This document shows positions 16,892 through 24,468 of a DNA stretch of 49,796 nucleotides, one piece after another. The stretch lies in contig CADCOC010000040.1 of the NCBI GenBank assembly GCA_902802945.1, positions 1 to 49,796 on the forward strand. Direction: 5' to 3'. Each line of letters opens with the position of its first letter. Position 1 is the first letter of the stretch. The stretch is from an uncultured bacterium. Its GTDB lineage: Bacteria; Verrucomicrobiota; Kiritimatiellia; RFP12; UBA1067. The position numbers and the translations under genes were made by a program. Under the pieces are notes generated by a model. That model was not told the DNA's origin, made no database searches, and was given only the letters and a program-made list of their open reading frames with translations.

Positions 16892-17683
16892 TTACTCATC
16901 GTCGTCGCTAGCGAACTTGACACCAGCAATCTTCTGAGCGCCCGCGTCGGTCGTGACCTTCTTCTGGTACACAGCCTTCCACGTGCCGCCGAAGATGTCC
17001 GTATCAGGGCAGTCGCACATGAAGCAGTTCTCTTCGTTGACGCACGGATAGATGCCGACGAACCAGCCCTTGTAGGTCTTGGGCGTGAAGATCGGATCGC
17101 AGCCCGTCTCAGACTTGACGCAGTAGGCGTTCTTCGTCTTGAGGGACGTGACCTTCATATCGACCTTGCCGAACGCGGCAGCCCAGAACGCGAACTCTTC
17201 GAGATCAACGTCGCCATCCGTCTCGGCCTCCTCGGAGACCACGAAGAGAGCGGAATCAAGGCAGACGCTCTTGCCAGGCTTGATGCTGGTTTCCCAGTTA
17301 CGAGCCTTATCGAGGTTCTTGCCGAACACCGACCAGACGACCAGATCAACGGGAGCCGCGAGAGCAAAGGTCTTCTTGCCGGCCTTGATCGTGGCATAGA
17401 AATAACCACCATCATAGCAGCAGAAACCCGTGGTTTCGCAGATGGTTCCCGTGAGCGAGAGCGCGCCCTTCTTGATCTTGAGCGTGTCAACCGTCTTGTA
17501 GTCGCCCTTGTCAACGACAGCCTTGCCCGAGCCCGTCACCTTGAACACGACCGTGGGGCAAGGACCCTGGTCAGGACCACCAGCTCCGCAGTTCTCGCAA
17601 ACCACGGGGTTGAGTGACGTGCCAGCAGCACTGCCGACAACAGTAATTGCCGCAGCAGCGGCAGCAATCATGAACTTCTTCAT
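16892..17683 (-). CDS. Cysteine-rich secreted protein
   Basis: This 263-residue protein has a clear signal peptide (MKKFMIAAAAAAITVVGSAAG). The mature part is rich in Cys, many in close pairs: CENCG, then CETTGFCCYDGG, SVCLDS, YCVKSETGCDP and NCFMCDCPD. It has beta segments and an acidic SDDDE end. GGTWKAVYQKK near the end recalls the beta modules of the neighbouring thioredoxin proteins. An AAGGA site precedes ATG 17683; an earlier in-frame ATG at 17716 would add a polar tail before the signal peptide and is less likely. The many Cys make it a plausible client of the thioredoxin-fold proteins. Its own promoter, long leader and terminator suggest independent expression. No known family was recognised. 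Confidence 0.75.
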   Translation of the reverse strand: MKKFMIAAAAAAITVVGSAAGTSLNPVVCENCGAGGPDQGPCPTVVFKVTGSGKAVVDKGDYKTVDTLKIKKGALSLTGTICETTGFCCYDGGYFYATIKAGKKTFALAAPVDLVVWSVFGKNLDKARNWETSIKPGKSVCLDSALFVVSEEAETDGDVDLEEFAFWAAAFGKVDMKVTSLKTKNAYCVKSETGCDPIFTPKTYKGWFVGIYPCVNEENCFMCDCPDTDIFGGTWKAVYQKKVTTDAGAQKIAGVKFASDDDE

Positions 17684-17981
17684 CGTTTGTTTGTTTCCTT
17701 TTGCCGATTCGCTCAACTCAGCGGTTTCCCGCCTCGCCTCGCCCGGAGCTACCCGGTTGACTCATTCTTTCGGTGAGTTCCACCCGACCCACTTTATTAC
17801 ACCCGCGTGAACACGGTCGGCACACATGTTATGCCATTCAGCAGATCGGAACGGTTTGAGTTTCGCGCTCCTCACTACCCACTTTCTCAAAATAGACTGC
17901 GGGTCAACTTTCATTGAGCCCGGTTATTCCTAGGCCCGGACACAATGTCCAAAGCCCGCCCTATTTCTTGAAAGCGCGGGT
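17684..17981 (-). promoter_or_regulatory. Long 5' leader of the Cys-rich gene, no gene seen
   Basis: This is the one gene-free stretch above 300 bases (17684-18029). If the promoter at 17982-18010 is real, the transcript has a leader of nearly 300 bases. AACTCA (17774-17779 on the minus strand) can pair either with the nearby TGAGT (17760-17764) or with TGAGTT (17715-17720) close to the ribosome-binding site, so two exclusive folds are possible. I recognise no known riboswitch class and see no supported small ORF. Confidence 0.35.
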
Positions 17982-18010
17982 ATTGTATCAAAACTTGCTC
18001 TCGCGCGCAA
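17982..18010 (-). promoter_or_regulatory. Promoter upstream of the Cys-rich gene
   Basis: Minus-strand TTGCGC (18005-18010), exactly 17 bases, then TACAAT (17982-17987), with TTTTGA just before the -10. It lies just past the end of the downstream-most cytidylyltransferase gene. The pattern matches the promoters at 43267-43295 and 49651-49679. Confidence 0.6.
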
Positions 18011-18029
18011 GGGGAAAATGAAAAAAAAT

Positions 18030-18437
18030 TTAGCCACGCAAACGCTCCGCAAGAAGAGTGGAACTTGTCCCCTGCGTGTATGGGAAATAGACCACCTCGA
18101 CGCCGACGGCCTTGAGTTTCGCCTCCACTTCGTTGTACATCGCGCTGCCCTTCCAGTCGTTGCCGTGGAACAACCGGTTGAAATGCAATGCCTCCCATGC
18201 GGCGAACTTGTCCATGCTCGTCTGCGGCACGACTTCGTCCACGTAGCGGATCGCCTTCACGATCGCAACACGCTCCGCGTACGGAACGATGGGCGGGTGC
18301 TTCTTGTAGCTGATTACCACCTCGTCCGTGGAAACGCCCACGATCAGCCGGTCGCATTGCTCGCGCGCGCGCATGAGCAAGTTGAGATGCCCGACGTGGA
18401 ACATGTCGAACACGCCCGTGGTGTAGCCAACGATCAT
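18030..18437 (-). CDS. tagD: Glycerol-3-phosphate cytidylyltransferase-like protein (TagD family, copy 1)
   Basis: This 135-residue protein activates an alcohol phosphate with CTP; in TagD the product is CDP-glycerol. It has the nucleotidyltransferase HxGH motif (HVGH at 14-17) and a C-terminal TQGTSSTLL that matches the family's RTxGxSTT motif. The length fits TagD (about 130 residues). Its ATG overlaps the licD stop by four bases, so it is the last gene of a tightly coupled set. A longer open frame upstream in the same frame is only the licD gene read out of frame. The true substrate could be glycerol phosphate, choline phosphate or another alcohol phosphate. Confidence 0.88.
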   Translation of the reverse strand: MIVGYTTGVFDMFHVGHLNLLMRAREQCDRLIVGVSTDEVVISYKKHPPIVPYAERVAIVKAIRYVDEVVPQTSMDKFAAWEALHFNRLFHGNDWKGSAMYNEVEAKLKAVGVEVVYFPYTQGTSSTLLAERLRG

Positions 18438-19387
18438 GACGCCCCCTCCCCGTACCGCTTGAGGAACTTCCGAATCGCCAGCGCCTTCTCCATGTTGAAG
18501 CGCGACGCAGGATGGTGCGGCTTGAGACGCCCCGGCCAGCCGGCCCAGTCGCCGTAGTTGTAGGTGAGCACGGTCTCCGGGTCGTTCGGCACCATCACGT
18601 CCACGCCCTCGAACGTCGCGGGCTTGAGCGGGAAGATGTCGTCGTAGTCGTACACCGCCTCCTTCACCCAGTCGGGCGTCATGAACTCGATGCCGCGCAG
18701 CACGGCCGGCTTCGACTCTGGCGGCGCGGAGTCCTTCCCGTCCATGATCCACTCGCGGCGCGCGGAATCCAGCGCGGCACGGTGCGCCGCGTCGTCCGCC
18801 TGCGGATCGAACCGCGCCGCGTTGCGCTCCTGCGCATCCTTGACCTTCATGAAGAGCGCGTGCTTCTCCTTCAAGGTCGGCAGCGGGCTGTGATAGAGGT
18901 CGTAAGACATCACGGACGACGTGATGTCCTTCGGCAGATCCCGGTGCGACACCTTGATCTGGTTCCACTTGCGCGAGAATCTCCGCCATGCGTAGTAGCC
19001 CTCTCGACACTTCTTGTTGAACACCTCGCAGAAGCGGTCGTACTCGTCGCGGAGCATCCCCTGGTCCACGTCGTCGTCCCACGGCACGAACTTCCCGCCG
19101 TGGCGCACCGTCCCGAGCAGGCTCCCGCTGATCGTCCACGGATGGAACCCGTTCTCGCGCGCAACGCGCAGCACTTCCTTCAGAAGTACCACGCCCGCGA
19201 GCTGCACGTCGCGCGCGTAGCCGCGCGCCGGCGGCATGTTCCCGACGTCAGCCATGGTCAGCAGTTCGCGGCGCAGCAGCTGCGCCTGCAGCGACAGACC
19301 CGGCTCGTCCGCGCTCCTGCACACGCGTACGCCGCAGAACCGCGTGACAAGACGCCCCTTCTCATACTTGCGGCTGATCAGGCTCAT
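18434..19387 (-). CDS. LicD-family phosphotransferase
   Basis: This 317-residue protein has the LicD core: ISGSLLGTVRHGGKF then VPWDDDVDQGM, with the DDDVD metal-binding acids at 104-108. LicD-family enzymes transfer phosphocholine or related phospho-alcohols from a CDP-activated donor to a surface glycan, in the cytoplasm. It overlaps both flanking cytidylyltransferase genes by four bases, so donor synthesis and transfer appear to be made together. The C-terminal region (FPLKPATFEGVDVMVPNDPE and YGDWAGWP) is also typical of the family. The transferred group cannot be deduced, but the TagD partners favour phosphoglycerol-like or phosphocholine-like donors. Confidence 0.88.
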   Translation of the reverse strand: MSLISRKYEKGRLVTRFCGVRVCRSADEPGLSLQAQLLRRELLTMADVGNMPPARGYARDVQLAGVVLLKEVLRVARENGFHPWTISGSLLGTVRHGGKFVPWDDDVDQGMLRDEYDRFCEVFNKKCREGYYAWRRFSRKWNQIKVSHRDLPKDITSSVMSYDLYHSPLPTLKEKHALFMKVKDAQERNAARFDPQADDAAHRAALDSARREWIMDGKDSAPPESKPAVLRGIEFMTPDWVKEAVYDYDDIFPLKPATFEGVDVMVPNDPETVLTYNYGDWAGWPGRLKPHHPASRFNMEKALAIRKFLKRYGEGAS

Positions 19388-19821
19388 GCGTCCACCCCAC
19401 CTTCGCGCAACTTCTTCAGCGTGGCCGAGAGCAGCGTGGAACTCGTCCCCTTCGTGCGCGGGAAGTACACCACGCGCACGCCGACGGTCGCGAACTTCGC
19501 CTCCATCTCCTTCCAGCTCGGCGTGTTGAACCAGTCGTCCCCGACGAACAGTACGTCAAAGTGCAGTTTCTCCCACATCTTGAACTTGTCGAGGTCGTCC
19601 TGCGGAATCGCCGCGTCCACGTACTTGATGGAGCGCACGATCTCAAGTCGTTCCTGGAACGGAATGACGGCCCGCTTGTGCTTGTAGGCCACAAGCTCGT
19701 CGACGGATACGCCGACGATCAGCTTGTCGCACAACCCCTTCGCGTTCTTGAGGAGGTTGAGGTGCCCGATATGGAAGAGGTCGTAGACCCCGCTCGTGTA
19801 ACCGATTATTGTTCTGCTCAT
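19384..19821 (-). CDS. tagD: Glycerol-3-phosphate cytidylyltransferase-like protein (TagD family, copy 2)
   Basis: This 145-residue paralogue of the product at 18030-18437 has HIGH at 17-20, WFNTPSWKEMEAKF, and RTKGTSSTLL near the C-terminus, which is a better match to the RTxGxSTT motif than copy 1. It overlaps the licD start by four bases. A promoter-like TTTGCG, 17 bases, TATACT lies just upstream. Two cytidylyltransferases either side of one LicD suggests two different CDP-alcohols, or recent duplication; the two proteins differ at many positions, which argues against a very recent copy. Confidence 0.88.
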   Translation of the reverse strand: MSRTIIGYTSGVYDLFHIGHLNLLKNAKGLCDKLIVGVSVDELVAYKHKRAVIPFQERLEIVRSIKYVDAAIPQDDLDKFKMWEKLHFDVLFVGDDWFNTPSWKEMEAKFATVGVRVVYFPRTKGTSSTLLSATLKKLREGGVDA

Positions 19822-19830
19822 GGCGGAGAT

Positions 19831-19859
19831 AGTATAGCAAAACCGTGGTATTACGCAAA
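19831..19859 (-). promoter_or_regulatory. Promoter of the tagD-licD-tagD genes
   Basis: Minus-strand TTTGCG (19854-19859), 17 bases, TATACT (19831-19836), ten bases before ATG 19821. It overlaps the end of the glycerophosphotransferase gene. The short distance to the ATG implies a very short leader, so the assignment is tentative. Confidence 0.45.
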
Positions 19860-21176
19860 TGCGTCGTTAAGGACCGCCAGGACGGCGGATGTGGCGTCGG
19901 GGTGGTTGACGCACACCTCCTTTGCAGCAAACGCCGCGCGGGCTTCGCGGTCGGGATCGCGTCCCGACGCCACGTCGCGGATGAATGCTATGACCTCGTC
20001 GTCCGTGTACGCCTTCCGCACGTGCTCCGCAAGCGTCCGCGCAAACGGCAGGAACTGCTCGTCCAGCGTCGCCTCGCTCTCAAGGAGGTAGCACTGCGGA
20101 CACCCCGTGTAGAAGTACTCCGCGAGGAACGAGCCGCAGTCGTGGATCAGCGCGTCCGAGTTCCGGAACGACTCGAAATAGTCGCCGCCGCGCTGGAAGA
20201 CAACGTTCGGGTGCGCCTCCATCGCCCGCTCGTAGGCGGACGTCTTCTCCGGCCCCCACCACTTCGCCGTGGCGAGGCGCGGGAAGAGGAGCGGGTGCGG
20301 ACGGAACACGAACGTGATCTCGGGGAACATTTCCGGCAGCCGCTGGAAGAGGTCGGCGTTCTTGAGGAACGTGGAGAGCGCGAGCGCACCGGGAATCTTG
20401 TCGAGCGTGTGGTGCGGACACAGCAGGATCGTCTTCCCCGCGCGTTCCCGACGCGGGATCGTTGCCAGACGGTCCATCTTAGCGTAGCCCACCGTCACAG
20501 CGTTCTCCGCGAGCAACGGGTTCTTCTCAATGCTCATTCGACGCGTCGCCTCGTTCGAGACGAAGTAGCGCCAAGCAAAGACTATGTTCGGCAAATACGG
20601 CGTCTTCTTTTCGTTGGAGATGAAGAGCCCGCCATAGCCGTAGTAGAGTATCGCCACGAGCGAGCGGACAGAAAGACGCTCGGTCGTATAATCTGGCAGC
20701 GTCTGGTCTTCGTAGAGGATGGTCGAGAACACCAAATCAGCGTCCAGCTTCTCCGCCTTCCCCGCATCCGGATCGTAAAGCGCGCGAACCGCCTGCGGAT
20801 ACCGTTTGCCCAGCTCGCCAACCGTCTTTTTAAGCGTGTCCCGCAGGAAGGCTTCGCCACGCGTGACGCGGGGCGCGACAGCGATGAAACAGTCATAGCG
20901 GGGATCTTCCCGCATCTTGAGGAACACGCTCTCACCAGAGAACATCGACGCGTCGCACACGAGGAAGGCCACGCGCAGACGCTCCCCGCGCGCCAGCTTT
21001 TCCCGGCACGCGGTTTCGTGCGCCGCATAGCGCGCGCGGACGACCGGTAGCATACGTGCCAGACGATGCTCGCGCGCGGCGGCCATCCAACGGTCGCGCA
21101 ACCGCCGCCGCACGCGCTTGACGGGAATCAGCGCGGTCGCGAGACGGATTATTTTCACTGTCAAAGACGTTCTCAT
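19851..21176 (-). CDS. CDP-glycerol glycerophosphotransferase family protein (TagB/TagF-like)
   Basis: This 441-residue protein has a basic amphipathic N-terminus suited to membrane association and a C-terminal transferase domain. The family motifs are visible: FVFRPHPLLFP, then FRNSDALIHDCGSFLAEYF, which is the donor-binding region of TagF-like enzymes. These enzymes add glycerol phosphate from CDP-glycerol to a lipid-linked acceptor on the cytoplasmic face. In a diderm with lpxB, the acceptor is more likely an O-antigen or capsule glycan than a wall teichoic acid. It lies 29 bases before the second tagD gene, whose family makes the donor. Confidence 0.88.
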   Translation of the reverse strand: MRTSLTVKIIRLATALIPVKRVRRRLRDRWMAAAREHRLARMLPVVRARYAAHETACREKLARGERLRVAFLVCDASMFSGESVFLKMREDPRYDCFIAVAPRVTRGEAFLRDTLKKTVGELGKRYPQAVRALYDPDAGKAEKLDADLVFSTILYEDQTLPDYTTERLSVRSLVAILYYGYGGLFISNEKKTPYLPNIVFAWRYFVSNEATRRMSIEKNPLLAENAVTVGYAKMDRLATIPRRERAGKTILLCPHHTLDKIPGALALSTFLKNADLFQRLPEMFPEITFVFRPHPLLFPRLATAKWWGPEKTSAYERAMEAHPNVVFQRGGDYFESFRNSDALIHDCGSFLAEYFYTGCPQCYLLESEATLDEQFLPFARTLAEHVRKAYTDDEVIAFIRDVASGRDPDREARAAFAAKEVCVNHPDATSAVLAVLNDAFA

Positions 21177-21196
21177 AACGGGAAAAGAACGTCATT

Positions 21197-21202
21197 ATTA
21201 TA
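21197..21202 (-). promoter_or_regulatory. Probable -10 element of the glycerophosphotransferase gene
   Basis: Minus-strand TATAAT lies 20 bases before ATG 21176. No convincing -35 hexamer is present at the usual distance. Confidence 0.4.
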
Positions 21203-21222
21203 CACGATTCCCCGCCGCTTTG

Positions 21223-22215
21223 CTAGCCCATGCAGGCAAGGGCGGATTCCCAACGGTCAAGGAACGCCTTGCGGGAATAGACGGCCGCGTAGCGGCTACA
21301 GGCGGCTTCGCCCAGACGCCTCCGCAGCTCCGCATCGCGCATCAACCTCGCCAGCCCCTCCGCGTAGGCCACCGCATTGCCCTCGCACAACAGCCCCGTC
21401 TCGCCGTCGGCGATGATCTCCGCGATCGCCGGCGTCTCCGCGAGCCCAAGCACCGGCTTGCGAAACACCGCCGCGTCGACGACCGTCAGCGGGCCGCCCT
21501 CGTTGGCGGAAGGAAAAGCGATAAACGCGCAAGACGAATAGGCCGCCGTCAGATCATTGCAGTACCCCGCGAACACGATACGGTCCCCCAACCCCGCCGC
21601 CGCCACGCGCGCACGCAGCTTTTTCTCATACGACGCCTTCCCCGTCCCATACAGGACCACGCGCCACCCGGGGAAATCACCCGCAACGCGCGCAAAGGCG
21701 TCAATCAGAAGAGTCTGGCGCTTGTCATCGTTCAGGGCTGCCGGGTAGATGATCGTCTGCCCGTCGTCGGAAGACGCGCCGCACCCCTCGAAACGCGAGG
21801 CGTTGCCAATGACGTACACGTGCCCCTGATACCCGACCTTCTCGCGAAGCACGCCTTCGTGCGAAGGCACAAGCACCTGCGCCGCGTCGGCCAGCGCAAT
21901 CGCACGACGGATGGCGCGACACCGCCGCCACCGGCGAAGCCAATGCCGGAAGGGATAGAGCGGATGCGTGTGGAACTGGAGGATCGTCTTCACGGGAGGA
22001 CGGATTCGCCCGCCGTCCGTCAGCGACAGTATTTCGTTCGTCCCCGCCGCGATGCAGATATCGCATCCGGAAATGCGTCCCCGCACATCGCCGTCTTCGT
22101 CCGTGACCACCACCACGTCGTGTCCGCGCTCGCGCAGGCCGTCGATTAGGAACTGCACTGCCATGTCCGCCCCGCGGCGGGCCGCAAACGTATCCTTGTA
22201 GACCGCTATCTTCAT
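21223..22215 (-). CDS. GT4-family glycosyltransferase
   Basis: This 330-residue protein has a GT-B fold. The N-terminal MKIAVYKDTFAARRGADMAV is the acceptor-side start typical of GT4. The C-terminal donor site reads FIAFPSANEGGPLTVVDA, then KPVLGLAETPAIAEII and GETGLLCE, which is the E-x7-E region that holds the nucleotide sugar. It transfers a sugar to a surface glycan precursor in the cytoplasm; donor and acceptor are unknown. I chose ATG 22215, which overlaps the deacetylase stop by four bases; the earlier in-frame start at 22257 lies inside that gene. Confidence 0.88.
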   Translation of the reverse strand: MKIAVYKDTFAARRGADMAVQFLIDGLRERGHDVVVVTDEDGDVRGRISGCDICIAAGTNEILSLTDGGRIRPPVKTILQFHTHPLYPFRHWLRRWRRCRAIRRAIALADAAQVLVPSHEGVLREKVGYQGHVYVIGNASRFEGCGASSDDGQTIIYPAALNDDKRQTLLIDAFARVAGDFPGWRVVLYGTGKASYEKKLRARVAAAGLGDRIVFAGYCNDLTAAYSSCAFIAFPSANEGGPLTVVDAAVFRKPVLGLAETPAIAEIIADGETGLLCEGNAVAYAEGLARLMRDAELRRRLGEAACSRYAAVYSRKAFLDRWESALACMG

Positions 22216-22958
22216 ATTTTGTACTTTCCCCGCGTGGCCAGCAGATAGGCTTGCCATGTCTTCATGCCGCGCGGAATGATCTGACGGTGGATTCGGTAGG
22301 GGTCTGTCCCCACGGGACGCATCTTCTTGATCATCGCGGCGGCGAAACGGTAGCCCGCCGCGACGACTTCCGACACGATGTCATCGTTCTCCCCCCCGCA
22401 GGGATAGGCGAACGAGGCAATCGGATGTCCGAGGACCGCTTCGAGGTCGCGCTTGTTCGCGCGAATCTGCTCGCGCGCCTCCGCAATATCCACGGACGTC
22501 AAAACGCAATGTCCTGAAGTGTGTCCCCCGATCTCGACCAGCCCGCTCGCGTCCATCTCGCGCAGCTGTTCGCACGAGAGGAAACGCGGATCGTCAAAGC
22601 GGCTCGTGACGAAACAGGTCGCCGGCACGTTCTGCCGCCTGAGAATGGGCAACAGCTCCACGTAGTTGTCGACGTAGCCGTCGTCGAACGTCAGCACCGC
22701 GTCGCGCGGTCCTGGATCGGACGCCGCATCCGTGAACGTGCGGAACCTGTAGCCGCCTTTGAGCAGCCGAAGAATCAACGCCTCCAGTTCGCGCGGCTGG
22801 ATCGTGTTGTTGGGACAGGACGCATCCACCACTTCATCGGAAACGGAATGGAGCATCAGGAATGACGGCACGCCGCGCGGCCAGCGCGGCCACCACCACG
22901 TACACTTGCAGAGGGCGTAGATCGCCAACACAATGAGGATGAGGTCTGCGTAAATCAT
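22212..22958 (-). CDS. Polysaccharide deacetylase (NodB-type), membrane-anchored
   Basis: This 248-residue protein has an N-terminal hydrophobic anchor (ADLILIVLAIYALC), then the CE4/NodB domain. TFDDG at 90-94 has the catalytic base and metal Asp, HTSGH at 145-149 gives the two metal His, and FAYPCGG follows. These enzymes remove acetyl groups from amino sugars in glycans. Because of the anchor it probably acts in the periplasm. It overlaps the kinase-fusion gene upstream and the GT4 gene downstream by four bases each (ATGA), so all three are coupled and probably serve one glycan. Confidence 0.9.
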   Translation of the reverse strand: MIYADLILIVLAIYALCKCTWWWPRWPRGVPSFLMLHSVSDEVVDASCPNNTIQPRELEALILRLLKGGYRFRTFTDAASDPGPRDAVLTFDDGYVDNYVELLPILRRQNVPATCFVTSRFDDPRFLSCEQLREMDASGLVEIGGHTSGHCVLTSVDIAEAREQIRANKRDLEAVLGHPIASFAYPCGGENDDIVSEVVAAGYRFAAAMIKKMRPVGTDPYRIHRQIIPRGMKTWQAYLLATRGKYKI

Positions 22959-24466
22959 GGCGTGACCTTCCCCGCGTTGATGGCTTCGGGATCGCGTCCG
23001 TCAACATCCGTCCCGCCGCGCGCACGGATCGTATCGAGGCGCTTGCGTGCCTGGTTGCGCCGCTTGCGCGAGCGCCACGGCACGTGCGCCTGGATCATCA
23101 GGCTGGCGGCATACATGCCCAGCTTCAGGCGCGCGCCAAGCGGAGGTCGCGCCGTAAATGCGATGTCTGGCATCGCCGCCAGCGTGCGGCGCGCCTGCGC
23201 CACCGCGTCGGTCGCCGGCAAAAGCGCGAGAACGGCGTCGAGCGCCGCGCGGTCGTCCCAGCACCCGCAGGGCGTGTTGTGGTTCACGCCGAACACGACG
23301 TAGAGGAACTTCGGATGCGCGGCCACCCACGGATCCTCGTGGTAGTCGTTCCGGTCGATGGACATCTGGAAGTCAATCACCTTCAAATGCCCGTCCGCCC
23401 CCAAGAGGAAATTGTCGGTGTAGATGTCGCGGTGGAGGATGCCCGTCTTGTTCAGGGCCTCCGCCAGCATGAGGATGTCCGACGCGAACCCGTCCGCCTG
23501 CGCCTCCGTCACCCCGCGCATGAGCAGGTCCGTCAACGACGGCCCGCCCACCTTCTCGGTTACGACGAACGCCCGGCGTCCGTCATCTGACGTCCAGAGC
23601 GCCAGCGGTTCCGGCACCACAAGCGGCGCGGCAGCGCGGAGACGCGACGCGAGCCGGAACTCGTTGCCGATCGACCACGCGCACGTCGAGGAACACTTCA
23701 CAATGGCGTCACGTCCCTTGAACTGACCCTCGTAGAACACGTCGTTGATGTACTTGTTCTCGAGAATGACGCGGCAGCCGGTAAGCCCCATGTCCGAACC
23801 CACGCCGTAAACGATGTTCCGCCAAGCCGTTTCGGCTGCCGGTTTCTTCAGAAGTCTCCTGACCCACGCCCACCTCTGCCATGGTGCAACGCCCGCCGCC
23901 ACGAATTCGACGGCCATGCGGTCGACGCCGCACTCAAGGCAGGCGCTCACCCGGTGGTGTCCCTGACGAAGCGAATCCGCAAGGCCGCCCGTGCGGCATA
24001 GCATTACCGCGATGGGCTTGTCGTCGCGGTAGCCGTCCCGCTTCAGGCTCGTCAGCAGCCTGCTCATGCTCGCCGCACGGTCCTTGCCGGCACGCTGCTG
24101 CGGATTGTCCGTCGTGCGGATCGTCCGCTCAAGCTTCATTTCCCGCACGGCCTTCGCCGAGATGTGGTAAACGTGCGAGCCGTGGTAGCGGTAGCAGTTC
24201 CGGCACACGCGCACCAAGGTCCCGAGCAGGTTCCACCGCGAGACGGAAGGCACGAACACCACCCGCACGTCCACCGTGCCGCCCGCACGCCGCGCGATCT
24301 CATCCCGACCGCGTACAAGCGAATCGGGATGTCCCTTGCGGATGAGGAGGACGACACGGTCAGACGGCAGTTCGCCTGCGGGGATGGACTCGCCCGCATA
24401 GTCTGGCACATCGTCGAAATCCGCCGCTTCCAGCGGATAGACGTGCGATGACCAACCGAGGCGCAT
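22955..24466 (-). CDS. ParB-like domain fused to LPS-kinase-like protein kinase fold
   Basis: This 503-residue protein has two parts. The N-terminal part includes TTDNPQQRAGKDRAAS and DSLRQGHHRVSACLECGV, near residue 168, which resembles a ParB/Srx-like NTP-binding fold. The C-terminal part, from about residue 220, is a protein-kinase fold related to sugar kinases of LPS core (RfaP/InaA type). GILHRDIYTDNFLL is its catalytic loop, followed by KVIDFQMS, where the usual DFG is DFQ. A likely role is phosphorylating a sugar of a surface glycan. ATG 24466 starts two bases after the stop of the oxidoreductase gene. The open frame continues upstream, but only inside that gene. Confidence 0.72.
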   Translation of the reverse strand: MRLGWSSHVYPLEAADFDDVPDYAGESIPAGELPSDRVVLLIRKGHPDSLVRGRDEIARRAGGTVDVRVVFVPSVSRWNLLGTLVRVCRNCYRYHGSHVYHISAKAVREMKLERTIRTTDNPQQRAGKDRAASMSRLLTSLKRDGYRDDKPIAVMLCRTGGLADSLRQGHHRVSACLECGVDRMAVEFVAAGVAPWQRWAWVRRLLKKPAAETAWRNIVYGVGSDMGLTGCRVILENKYINDVFYEGQFKGRDAIVKCSSTCAWSIGNEFRLASRLRAAAPLVVPEPLALWTSDDGRRAFVVTEKVGGPSLTDLLMRGVTEAQADGFASDILMLAEALNKTGILHRDIYTDNFLLGADGHLKVIDFQMSIDRNDYHEDPWVAAHPKFLYVVFGVNHNTPCGCWDDRAALDAVLALLPATDAVAQARRTLAAMPDIAFTARPPLGARLKLGMYAASLMIQAHVPWRSRKRRNQARKRLDTIRARGGTDVDGRDPEAINAGKVTP

Positions 24467-24468
24467 CG

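Noticed and set aside
18438-19139. Upstream extension of the copy 1 tagD gene
   Set aside because: It is licD read out of frame; the ATGA overlap at 18434-18437 gives a normal-length TagD.
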